A stretch of DNA of 30,502 nt from an uncultured Duganella sp. (GTDB taxonomy: Bacteria > Pseudomonadota > Gammaproteobacteria > Burkholderiales > Burkholderiaceae), in assembly GCA_946482335.1 (NCBI GenBank), contig CAMLRG010000050.1:1-30502 (forward strand), in the 5' to 3' direction. A program made the translations under genes and the position numbers. Under the pieces are notes generated by a model, which worked only from the letters and a program-made list of their open reading frames with translations, was not told where the DNA came from and ran no database searches. Positions within the stretch are counted from its first letter, which is position 1, and each line of letters begins with the position of its first letter. Below are positions 7,101-14,421 of the stretch, in pieces.

Positions 7101-8831
7101 TTAATCAGCCTTTGCCTTGACGTAACGTCCCGGAGCTGCTTCGATCGGCTGGTATTGGGCGTTGCCAAGCTTGGTGCGCGCCTTCACCTCCTTGCCGCCG
7201 TGTGCCGCCAGGAACTCGGACCATTCGCCCCACCAGCTGCCCGGATGCTCAGTCGCGCCGGCGAACCATTCATCGTGCGAGGCCGGGCGGGCCGCATTGG
7301 TCCAGTAGCTGCGCTTTTTCTTGGCGGCCGGATTGATGACCCCTGCAATATGTCCGGATGCGCCGAGAATGAATTTGTTCAGCTCCGGCTTTTTCGGATT
7401 CAGGATCCGGGTCGACTGGTATGCCGAATTCCACGGAACGATATGGTCTTCGCGCGATGCGTAGATAAAGGCCGGGGCATCGATTTTCGACAAGTCCACC
7501 TTCTCGCCAGCCACCGTCAGCTTGCCCGGCACTTTCAGGCTGTTTTCCAGGTAGGTATTGCGAAGGTACCAGCAGAACATCGGTCCAGGCAGGTTGGTCG
7601 AGTCGGAATTCCAATACAGCAAGTCGAATGGCGGCGGCTCGTTACCTTTCAGGTAGTTCGACTGCACGTAATTCCACACCAGGTCATTCGGGCGCAGGCT
7701 GGAGAAGGTGCTGGCCAGATCGCGACCCGGCATCAGGCCGCCCTTTTTCAAGGTTTGCTCACGCAGCTGCACTTGCGCTTCGTCCACGAAGACATTCAAT
7801 ACGCCGGTATCGCTGAAATCGAGGAAGGTGGTCAGCAGGGTAATGCCGGCCGCAGGATGTTCGCCGCGCGCCGCCAGGACGGCCAGCGCGGTCGACAGCA
7901 ACGTGCCGCCAACGCAGAAACCGAGCACGTTCAGCTTGTCCTGCTTGCTGATCGCGCGTGCGATATTGATGGCGTTGATGGCGCCATCGTCGATGTAATC
8001 GTCCCAGGTGGTGTTGGCCAGCGACTGATCCGGATTGCGCCAGGACACCAGGAACACCGTATTGCCCTGCTCCACCGCATAACGCACCAGCGAATTCTCG
8101 GGCTGCAAGTCGAGGATGTAATACTTGTTGATGCACGGCGGCACCATCAGCAGGGGACGTTCATGCACGGTCTTGGTCAGCGGCGTGTACTGGATCAGCT
8201 GGAACAGCGCATTCTCATACACCACCTGCCCTTCCGTCGTCGCCAGGTTGCGGCCCACTTCGAACGCCTTTTCATCGGACAGGGAAATGTGGCCCTTCCG
8301 GATATCGCCCAGCAGGTTGGCCAAGCCCTTGGTCAGGCTTTCGCCCTTGGTTTCGATCAATTTCTGATGCGCTTCCGGATTCGTCGCGAGGAAATTCGCC
8401 GGCGACATCGCGTCCACCACTTGCTGTACGGCAAAGCGAATTTTCTGTTTTTGCTGCGGCGTGGCTTCCACGGCTTCCGCCATTTGCGTGAGGAATTTGC
8501 TGTTTAGCAGGTATGATGCCGCATTGAACGCGGAAACAGGATTGCCCTGCCAGGCGTCGGACGAGAAGCGGCGGTCCTTGACCGCTGGCGCCTTACCGGC
8601 CAGGAATTCCTGCCAAAGTGCGCCAAACTCGTCCATGTATTCGTTGCGAAGTTGCTCCATTGCGTCGGGGCGGACGGTGGCGCCGGCTTCACGCAGCAGC
8701 GCGGCGCCCGGCACGGCTTCCATCTCCGGCATCATCTTGAACCAGGATTGCCATTGTTCGGGATCGCTGATTTGCGCCATCCATGCGTTAGCGAAAGCTT
8801 GCGGGTCGGGCATGTTCATGTTTGAGTCCAT
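7101..8831 (-). CDS. phaC: Class I polyhydroxyalkanoate synthase
   Basis: A 576-residue PHA synthase that polymerises (R)-3-hydroxyacyl-CoA, usually hydroxybutyryl-CoA, on the granule surface. It has the PhaC N-terminal domain (about 75-245) and an alpha/beta-hydrolase core with the lipase-like box GFCVGG carrying nucleophile C306. The other catalytic residues are D462 in SREDHIVPW and H494 in GASGHIAGVINP. Spacing from C306 to D462 fits the class I enzyme of Cupriavidus. The ATG at 8831 is used here; ATGs at 8819 and 8813 (MNMPDPQAF) are possible. phaR follows downstream; phaA and phaB are not in the window. Only 30 bases separate it from the divergent small membrane-protein gene, so its promoter probably lies inside that gene. 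Confidence 0.97.
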   Translation of the reverse strand: MDSNMNMPDPQAFANAWMAQISDPEQWQSWFKMMPEMEAVPGAALLREAGATVRPDAMEQLRNEYMDEFGALWQEFLAGKAPAVKDRRFSSDAWQGNPVSAFNAASYLLNSKFLTQMAEAVEATPQQKQKIRFAVQQVVDAMSPANFLATNPEAHQKLIETKGESLTKGLANLLGDIRKGHISLSDEKAFEVGRNLATTEGQVVYENALFQLIQYTPLTKTVHERPLLMVPPCINKYYILDLQPENSLVRYAVEQGNTVFLVSWRNPDQSLANTTWDDYIDDGAINAINIARAISKQDKLNVLGFCVGGTLLSTALAVLAARGEHPAAGITLLTTFLDFSDTGVLNVFVDEAQVQLREQTLKKGGLMPGRDLASTFSSLRPNDLVWNYVQSNYLKGNEPPPFDLLYWNSDSTNLPGPMFCWYLRNTYLENSLKVPGKLTVAGEKVDLSKIDAPAFIYASREDHIVPWNSAYQSTRILNPKKPELNKFILGASGHIAGVINPAAKKKRSYWTNAARPASHDEWFAGATEHPGSWWGEWSEFLAAHGGKEVKARTKLGNAQYQPIEAAPGRYVKAKAD

Positions 8832-8861
8832 TCAGATTTTTAGAGATTTGCTGCCAAGACT

Positions 8862-9062
8862 ATGCTGATTGTTGCTGTTGCCTGGATTTACGTCACGGTG
8901 TTGATGGCGTTTACGGAACCTACCGTAGTCGCCGGCATCATGACCTTCCTCCTGTACGGCGTGTTGCCATTAGGAATACTATTTTATCTAACAGGCGGCA
9001 AACGCCGCAAACGCAAACGGGCAGCCGAAGCCGCCCGTCAAAACGATCCGCCTACTCCTTGA
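8862..9062 (+). CDS. Small two-helix membrane protein with a basic tail, unknown function
   Basis: A 66-residue protein with two hydrophobic segments (about residues 2-17 and 22-42) followed by GGKRRKRKRAAEAARQ, a strongly basic cytoplasmic-type tail. It starts 31 bases from the divergent phaC start, and its stop overlaps the end of the convergent pgeF by 11 bases. The membrane-then-basic design and the tight fit between two real genes support it as a true gene. I do not recognise a named family. It could have nothing to do with PHA metabolism. Confidence 0.7.
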   Translation: MLIVAVAWIYVTVLMAFTEPTVVAGIMTFLLYGVLPLGILFYLTGGKRRKRKRAAEAARQNDPPTP

Positions 9063-9894
9063 TCCAGATCAAAGTGGCCTGCCGGCCGGTGACCTTGTCC
9101 CGGCGGTAGGAATAAAAGCGGCTGGCGTCACGCACAGTGCACAGCTCGCCCCCGCTCACATCGTTCACGTCCACCCGCCGCAGCGCCAGGCGTGCCAGCT
9201 GGTAGATGTCCGCCAGGTATTTTCCCGGCATGCCCGGCCGCGCCACGAAGGCGGCGCGCACCGCCTCCGGGTCGGCAGCGCCCACCGGGCCGGCGAGGAA
9301 GGCCGCCACGACCTCTTCCCCGACTTCGAATTCTTGCGGGCCAATGGCGGGCCCGAGCCAGGCGATGATCTCGTCTTGGCTGTCGGCCGCCCCAGCCGTC
9401 CCGCCGGTTTCCTCGCGCATGGCGCCGACGGTTGCTTCCAGCACGCCGCCCGCCAAACCGCGCCAACCGGCATGCGCAGCGCCGACCACGGTGCCGGCGC
9501 GGTTGGTGAACAGCACCGGCAGGCAATCGGCGGTCTGGATGGCGCATACCGCGCCAGGCATGCTGGCAATGCTGGCATCGGCTTGCGGCACGCTGCCGCG
9601 CGCCTGGCGGTCGGCCCGGGCGACTGCTGTGCCATGCACCTGTGACAGCCATGCGGGCTCGGACGGCAGACGGCCGCGCACGATCGCCCGGTTGAACGCG
9701 ACGTTGGCTGGATCGTCCCCGACGTGGATGCCGAGGTTCAATCCGCCGCCGGCGGTCGCAATGGCTTGCGGGCCGGGACCATAGGGTTCCGGGCTCACGC
9801 CGCCGCGCCGTGTGGTACAGACAAACCCGATATTGGCCGGCGCACCGGGCCAGTCAGGCACCAGCCATTGCGCCCCTTGGAAAGATTGCTGCAT
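9052..9894 (-). CDS. pgeF: Peptidoglycan editing factor PgeF (YfiH/laccase-domain family)
   Basis: A 280-residue protein of the YfiH/DUF152 family. The family is often labelled polyphenol oxidase, but E. coli PgeF is a hydrolase that removes wrongly incorporated serine-containing muropeptide precursors, and human FAMIN relatives act on purine nucleosides. The metal-ligand set is visible: H87 in SQVHGT, C124 in TADCLPVLF and H141 in AAHAGWRGL. The N-terminal FVCTTRRGGVSPEPYG and the C-terminal FYSYRRDKVTGRQATLIW are family hallmarks. Its ATG overlaps the rluD stop by one base (TAATG), so it is translationally coupled to rluD, the arrangement seen in many proteobacteria. A classical copper laccase is unlikely. 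Confidence 0.94.
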   Translation of the reverse strand: MQQSFQGAQWLVPDWPGAPANIGFVCTTRRGGVSPEPYGPGPQAIATAGGGLNLGIHVGDDPANVAFNRAIVRGRLPSEPAWLSQVHGTAVARADRQARGSVPQADASIASMPGAVCAIQTADCLPVLFTNRAGTVVGAAHAGWRGLAGGVLEATVGAMREETGGTAGAADSQDEIIAWLGPAIGPQEFEVGEEVVAAFLAGPVGAADPEAVRAAFVARPGMPGKYLADIYQLARLALRRVDVNDVSGGELCTVRDASRFYSYRRDKVTGRQATLIWIKE

Positions 9895-10994
9895 TACTCG
9901 TCGTCGAATTCGTCGTCGTAATAGTCGTAGTCTTCGTAGTCGCCGTGACCGGCCGCCGCAGCCGCCAGCGCTGCCTCATCCGGCTCTTCGATGCCCGCGC
10001 GATCCATCAATTCCTTGAAGTCGTCCGCCAGTGGCACGTGCCATTCCATTTGCTCGCCGGTTGCCGGATGGAGCAAACCCAGGCGGCGCGCCTGCAGCGC
10101 CTGGCGCGGGAAGACGCTGGTCAAATGCTGCTTGCCATAGACGTAATCGCCGATCAGCGAGAAGCCGAGGTGGGCCATGTGCACGCGAATCTGGTGGGTG
10201 CGGCCCGTTTCCAGACGGCACTGAACCAACGAGACCGGCCGGCCGTCCAGCTTCCCTTCCGCCAGGCGCTGGTAATGGGTGATCGCCGGCTTCGAGCCCA
10301 GGCTGTTGGAGACCGCCATCTTCACGCGATCCTTCTGGTCGCGGCCCATGGAGGCATTGATGGTGCCGCTCAGTTGCGGGGTGCCCCACACGATGCACCA
10401 GTATTCGCGCTTGACGGTACGGGCCTGCAGCTGGCGCACCAGGTCGGTCTGGGTCGGCAAATCCTTGCCGACCACCATCAGGCCGCTGGTATCCTTGTCC
10501 AGGCGGTGCACGATGCCGGCTCGCGGCACGCCGCCCAGTTGCGGCCAGCGGAACAGCAAGCCATTCAGCATGGTGCCGGACCAGTTGCCGGCGCCGGGGT
10601 GGACCACCAGGCCGGCCGGTTTATTAATCACCAGCAAATGGTCGTCCTCGAATACCACGTCCAACGGCACGTCTTCCGGCGTGAATGCCACGTCTTCCGG
10701 CGCCGGCTGCGGCAGCACCAGGATCTTTTCATCGCCATACACAGTGGCGCGCACCTTGGCCGGCTTGCCATCGACGGTGACATGGCCTTCTTCGATCCAG
10801 GATTGCAGGCGGCCGCGCGAAAACTGCGGCACGAGGCGCGCCACTACCTTGTCGAGGCGCTCGCCGCACACGTCGGACGTCAGTTGGAGTTCAATCGGAG
10901 CGAGGGGATCGCCCAGTGTGTCACCTTCAAAATCGGCGTCAAAATCGTTATCAGGCAATTGTTCTGCCGAATTCATCTCAGGTTTCAATATCAC
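9894..10994 (-). CDS. rluD: 23S rRNA pseudouridine synthase D
   Basis: A pseudouridine synthase that modifies helix 69 of 23S rRNA (U1911, U1915 and U1917 in E. coli). It has an S4 domain (GERLDKVVARLVPQFSRGRLQSWIEEGHVTV in two parts, about 44-75) and a catalytic RluA/RluD domain with the HRLDKDTSGLMVVGK motif, nucleophile D166. LVINKPAGLVVHPG and ETGRTHQIRVHM are also present. The N-terminus carries an acidic lead of about 30 residues. The C-terminus ends in a short acidic, tyrosine-rich tail (about 349-366). The GTG at 10994 has GGGA at good spacing; an ATG at 10976 would remove six residues. It is divergent from bamD and coupled to pgeF, the widespread bamD/rluD/pgeF neighbourhood. Confidence 0.96.
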   Translation of the reverse strand: MILKPEMNSAEQLPDNDFDADFEGDTLGDPLAPIELQLTSDVCGERLDKVVARLVPQFSRGRLQSWIEEGHVTVDGKPAKVRATVYGDEKILVLPQPAPEDVAFTPEDVPLDVVFEDDHLLVINKPAGLVVHPGAGNWSGTMLNGLLFRWPQLGGVPRAGIVHRLDKDTSGLMVVGKDLPTQTDLVRQLQARTVKREYWCIVWGTPQLSGTINASMGRDQKDRVKMAVSNSLGSKPAITHYQRLAEGKLDGRPVSLVQCRLETGRTHQIRVHMAHLGFSLIGDYVYGKQHLTSVFPRQALQARRLGLLHPATGEQMEWHVPLADDFKELMDRAGIEEPDEAALAAAAAGHGDYEDYDYYDDEFDDE

Positions 10995-11009
10995 AGCATT
11001 CCCATCGGC

Positions 11010-11015
11010 TATAAT
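11010..11015 (+). promoter_or_regulatory. Candidate bamD -10 element
   Basis: A perfect TATAAT lies in the 65-base gap between rluD and bamD. It would start transcription near 11022, about 38 bases before the bamD ATG. No convincing -35 lies 16-18 bases upstream, so the strength is uncertain. Confidence 0.35.
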
Positions 11016-11059
11016 CAGCCAAGTTTAGTATTTTGGTTAACGATTCCTTGCACATCAAC

Positions 11060-11857
11060 ATGCAAAAAAAATTATCGGTAGTTGCAGCAACAGTCGTACT
11101 GTTAAGTTTGTCAGCTTGTGGCCTGTTACCGGAACGCGCGGACGAGACCCGCGGCTGGTCCGCAACGAAATTATACTCGGAGGCCAAGGAAGAACAGGCC
11201 AGCGGCAACTACGAACGTGCCGTCCAGCTGTTTGAACGCCTCGAATCCAGCTACCCATTCGGCACTTATGCGCAACAAGCGCAAATGGAAATCGCCTACT
11301 CCCATTACAAGGCGCAGGACCAGGCACAGGCCCTGGCTGCCGTGGAGCGCTTCATCAAGCTGCACCCGAACCATCCGAACGTTGACTATATGTACTACCT
11401 GCGGGGCCTGGTCAATTTCAACGACTCGATCGGCTTGCTGAATTTCCTGTACGAGCAAGATCCTGCGGAACGTGACCCGAAAGCCACGCGCGAAGCATTC
11501 GCGGCTTTCAAGGCATTGGTTGAGAAGTTTCCCGAGAGCAAATATACGCCTGATGCAATGGATCGCATGAAGTACCTGATCAATGCGATGGCGAAGTATG
11601 AGATTTATGTGGCCCGCTATTATTACCGCCGTGGCGCGTACCTGGCAGCGATCAACCGCGCCCAGGGCGTGCTGACCGATTTCTCGGATGCGCCGGCGGT
11701 GGAGGAGGCACTGGCCATCATGTACCGCGGCTATGACAAGATGGGCAATGTGACCCTGCGCGACGATACCAAGCGCGTGTTCGTCAAGAACTTCCCCAAC
11801 AGCAAGATGCTGGAGGATGATGGGAGCAAGAAGGTTGCCTGGTGGCGGTTCTGGTAA
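11060..11857 (+). CDS. bamD: Outer membrane assembly lipoprotein BamD (ComL)
   Basis: An essential lipoprotein of the BAM complex, which inserts beta-barrel proteins into the outer membrane together with BamA. The 265-residue product begins with a lipoprotein signal, MQKKLSVVAATVVLL, and the lipobox LSAC, giving lipidated C20. TPR repeats follow, including ATKLYSEAKEEQASGNYERA, YAQQAQMEIAYSHYKAQD and HPNHPNVDYMYYLRG, then RYYYRRGAYLAAINRAQGVL. I chose the ATG at 11060 because it gives a compact lipoprotein signal; a TTG at 11033 would add nine residues before it. No strong ribosome site is visible. Its TAA stop forms the outer edge of repeat copy 4. Confidence 0.96.
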   Translation: MQKKLSVVAATVVLLSLSACGLLPERADETRGWSATKLYSEAKEEQASGNYERAVQLFERLESSYPFGTYAQQAQMEIAYSHYKAQDQAQALAAVERFIKLHPNHPNVDYMYYLRGLVNFNDSIGLLNFLYEQDPAERDPKATREAFAAFKALVEKFPESKYTPDAMDRMKYLINAMAKYEIYVARYYYRRGAYLAAINRAQGVLTDFSDAPAVEEALAIMYRGYDKMGNVTLRDDTKRVFVKNFPNSKMLEDDGSKKVAWWRFW

Positions 11858-11920
11858 AAACCGGCAAACCTTGCACACCAGGGGTCAGGCCCTAGGGCCT
11901 GACCCCGCCTTACCGGTTTA
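11855..11920 (+). repeat. Palindromic repeat copy 4 with arms on both sides, on the bamD stop codon
   Basis: The left arm TAAAAACCGGCAA begins with the bamD stop codon. After a short spacer comes the perfect 12-base stem (11881-11892 with 11895-11906, loop TA), then GCC and the right arm TTACCGGTTTA (11910-11920). This is the only copy showing both arms around one hairpin. It lies between the converging bamD and yaaA genes and could also block read-through in both directions, although no T-run follows the stem. Confidence 0.88.
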
Positions 11921-11937
11921 AGGCGCGCCCTACCGGC

Positions 11938-12696
11938 TCAGGCCGCCAGCCTGCGACGAAACACCCAAGTCGACTCATTCGAAGCATCCGCCTCAAACCT
12001 GTACCCATCCGCATCGAACTTCTTCAGCTTTTTCGGATCGGTGATATTGTTCACCGCCGCGTAACGCGCCAGCATGCCGCGAGCGCGTTTGGCGAAGAAG
12101 GAAATGATCTTGTACCTGCCGCCCTTCCAGTCCTCGAACACTGGCGTAATCACCGGCATATTCAATTTCTTCGGTTTGACCGACTTGAAGTACTCGTCCG
12201 AAGCCAGATTCACCAGCACCGGCGAAGCCTCCTTGTTCAAGGCCTCGGTGATCATGTCGCCCCAGAATTCGTAAAGATTCTTGCCGCGCGGGTTTTGCAG
12301 GCGGGTGCCCATTTCCAGTCGGTGCGGGTGGATCAGGTCCAGCGGCTTCAGCATGCCATACAAGCCGGACAGGATGCGGATGCGCGACTGCGTGTAGTCA
12401 AGCTGTTTGGCCGACATGGACCGCGCATCCAGCCCGTCGTAGACGTCGCCGTTAAAGGTCATAACCGCCTGGCGCGCTTCGCTGGTGTCCTTGGTCCAGG
12501 ACGCATAGCGCGCCACGTTCAGCGTTGACAAGGCATCGGAAAGGTCCATCAGTTCGCCCAGTTCATTCGGCGAAAATGCCCGCAACCGCTCGATCAGTTG
12601 CTCCGAATGATCGAGGAACGCGGGCTGCGTTGCGAGTTTGGTGGTTGGCGGGGTTTCCAGGTCAAGACTTTTTGCAGGCGACAGCACAATCAGCAT
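11938..12696 (-). CDS. yaaA: Peroxide stress protein YaaA (UPF0246/DUF328)
   Basis: A 252-residue protein of the YaaA family, which in E. coli lowers intracellular free iron and protects DNA and protein from hydrogen peroxide. The N-terminus [14 protein letters not shown] is the family hallmark. The middle matches [17 protein letters not shown] sequence (here [13 protein letters not shown]), [30 protein letters not shown] and [15 protein letters not shown] sequence (here [12 protein letters not shown]). [13 protein letters not shown] lies near the end. The ATG at 12696 gives the usual start; a TTG at 12705 would add three residues. It is 31 bases from the divergent PIN-domain gene and converges on bamD across repeat copy 4. 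Confidence 0.95.
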   Translation of the reverse strand: MLIVLSPAKSLDLETPPTTKLATQPAFLDHSEQLIERLRAFSPNELGELMDLSDALSTLNVARYASWTKDTSEARQAVMTFNGDVYDGLDARSMSAKQLDYTQSRIRILSGLYGMLKPLDLIHPHRLEMGTRLQNPRGKNLYEFWGDMITEALNKEASPVLVNLASDEYFKSVKPKKLNMPVITPVFEDWKGGRYKIISFFAKRARGMLARYAAVNNITDPKKLKKFDADGYRFEADASNESTWVFRRRLAA

Positions 12697-12727
12697 AAGA
12701 TTCAAAATTCAAACGAGAAACTTCGAC

Positions 12728-13165
12728 ATGATACCTGTTCCACCAAAACGCATCGTCATCGACACCAATGTCTGCCTCGACCTGTTCGTTTTCCAGGACC
12801 CGCGCTGGGCATCGCTGCTGGCGGCAATCGAAAGCGGCGCGGTCGAAGCGATTACCCGCGCCGACTGCCGGGCCGAATACCTGTTCGTGCTGAACTACCC
12901 TCACCTGCCCCTGGACGAAAGCACGCGGCCGCTCAGCGCGGCGCGCTTCGACCAGTACATCAAGGTTGTCCAGCCACCGGAATCGGGCACGCGGCTGCCG
13001 GTTTGCACTGACCGCGACGACCAGAAGTTCCTCGAACTGGCGCGCGACGCCCAGGCGGACATCCTGATCACCAAGGACAAGGCCCTGCTCAAGCTGGCCA
13101 AGCGGCTCGCAAAAGCCGGCATGTTCAAGGTCATGCAGCCGGAAAAATGGAGCATCGACGCTTGA
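12728..13165 (+). CDS. PIN-domain protein, toxin-like nuclease of the TIGR00305 type
   Basis: A 145-residue PIN domain. The acidic metal-binding set is visible: D12 in RIVIDTNVCLDLF, E50 in DCRAEYLFVL, D97/D98 in CTDRDDQKFLELA and D117 in ILITKDKALL. This is the pattern of PIN proteins named putative toxin-antitoxin toxin component, which are predicted single-strand RNases. No small antitoxin gene lies beside it on the same strand. Upstream is divergent yaaA and downstream the aminotransferase gene, 80 bases away. It may therefore be a housekeeping or orphan RNase, not half of a toxin pair. The ATG at 12728 is preferred; an upstream in-frame start would read through the yaaA start region. Confidence 0.85.
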   Translation: MIPVPPKRIVIDTNVCLDLFVFQDPRWASLLAAIESGAVEAITRADCRAEYLFVLNYPHLPLDESTRPLSAARFDQYIKVVQPPESGTRLPVCTDRDDQKFLELARDAQADILITKDKALLKLAKRLAKAGMFKVMQPEKWSIDA

Positions 13166-13245
13166 CATTCGCGTTTTACCCTTAGGGCAACACTTGTTCT
13201 TTGGGGCTGCGCTAGAATGGAAAAAATGTCCTTTTCCTAAGCACG

Positions 13246-14400
13246 ATGAAACAACTGATTTCCCGCCTGCCCCACGTCGGCACCACGATCTTCTCGCGCA
13301 TGTCGGCACTGGCAGCGCAGCATGGCGCTGTCAACCTGGGCCAGGGCTTTCCCGATTTTGCTTGCGATCCCAAGCTGGTCGACATGGTCACGACGGCCAT
13401 GCGCGAAGGCTTCAACCAATACCCGATGGGTATCGGCGCACCGGTGCTGCGCGAAGCCGTCGTCGACAAGATCGCCCGCGTCTATGGCCAACGCTACGAC
13501 GCCAACGCCGAAATCACCATCACGCCCGGTGCAACCGAAGGCCTGACCACCGCCATCCTGTGCAGCGTGCACCCGGGCGATGAAGTGATCGTCATCGAGC
13601 CCGCTTACGACAGCTACATGCCCGCCATCGAACTTGCGGGCGGCGTACCGGTCCCGGTACAGATGGAAGTGGCGCCACATGGCGGCTACAGCGTGCCCTG
13701 GGCGCGCGTGGCTGCCGCCGTGACGCCGCGCACGCGCCTGATCGTGATCAACACGCCGCACAACCCGACCGGCAGCGTGCTGCGCGCGGCCGATATGGAG
13801 GCGCTGTGCGGCATCGTACGCGGCACCGATATCCTCCTGCTGTCCGACGAGGTGTACGAACACATGGTGTATGACGGCGAGCGCCACGACTCAGTGTGCC
13901 GCTATCCCGAGCTGGCGCAGCGCTCTTTCGTCGTCTCCAGCTTCGGCAAGACCTACCACGTGACCGGCTGGAAGATCGGCTATGTCGCCGCGCCCGCGGC
14001 GCTGACGGCCGAGTTCCGCAAGGTCCACCAGTACAACGTATTCTCGGTGAATACGCCCATGCAGCACGGCATTGCCGCCTACATGGCAGACCCGGCGCCG
14101 TATATCGGCCTGCCGGACTTTTACCAGCGCAAGCGCGACCTGTTCCGGCAAGGCCTCGCCGGCAGCCGCTTCGAACTGCTGCCGGCCGACGGCACCTATT
14201 TCCAGTGCGTCCGCTACGACCGCATTTCATCGCAATCGGAAGCCGAATTCGCCGAGTGGCTGACCACAGAGATCAAGGTGGCCGCGATTCCCGTGTCCGC
14301 CTTTTACCGCGACGGCAAGGATTCAGGCATCGTGCGCTTCTGTTTTGCCAAGCAGGACGAAACGCTGGCGCTCGCATTGGAGCGGCTGGCGCGCATCTAG
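13246..14400 (+). CDS. Methionine-type aminotransferase (YbdL/KAT II-like, class I PLP)
   Basis: A 384-residue class I/II aminotransferase. GQGFPDF at 33-39, AVVDKIARVYGQRYD, ITITPGATEGL, VIEPAYDSYMP, INTPHNPTG and LLLSDEVYEHMVYDG are all family hallmarks. The PLP lysine is K235 in SSFGKTYHVTGWKIGY, nearly the YbdL sequence. C-terminal arginine in GIVRFCFAK binds the substrate carboxylate. E. coli YbdL prefers methionine, histidine and phenylalanine. In other bacteria this subgroup works in methionine salvage or glutamine transamination, so the exact substrate is open. The start is ATG at 13246. The HD-GYP-like gene begins 21 bases downstream and may be cotranscribed. Confidence 0.9.
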   Translation: MKQLISRLPHVGTTIFSRMSALAAQHGAVNLGQGFPDFACDPKLVDMVTTAMREGFNQYPMGIGAPVLREAVVDKIARVYGQRYDANAEITITPGATEGLTTAILCSVHPGDEVIVIEPAYDSYMPAIELAGGVPVPVQMEVAPHGGYSVPWARVAAAVTPRTRLIVINTPHNPTGSVLRAADMEALCGIVRGTDILLLSDEVYEHMVYDGERHDSVCRYPELAQRSFVVSSFGKTYHVTGWKIGYVAAPAALTAEFRKVHQYNVFSVNTPMQHGIAAYMADPAPYIGLPDFYQRKRDLFRQGLAGSRFELLPADGTYFQCVRYDRISSQSEAEFAEWLTTEIKVAAIPVSAFYRDGKDSGIVRFCFAKQDETLALALERLARI

Positions 14401-14421
14401 GGATTTTCGGGGACATCGACT

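Noticed and set aside
9052..9894. Annotation of pgeF as a copper laccase/polyphenol oxidase
   Set aside because: Only the YfiH-type His-Cys-His metal set is present; the multicopper laccase motifs are missing.
9897..9945. TCGTCG-like simple repeats as a possible CRISPR or variable tract
   Set aside because: They are explained by Asp/Glu/Tyr codons of the RluD tail; there are no spacers and no repeat unit of CRISPR size.
13162..13167. Consensus TTGACA upstream of the aminotransferase
   Set aside because: No acceptable -10 lies 15-19 bases downstream, and the TAGAAT at 13213-13218 has no -35 at proper spacing.
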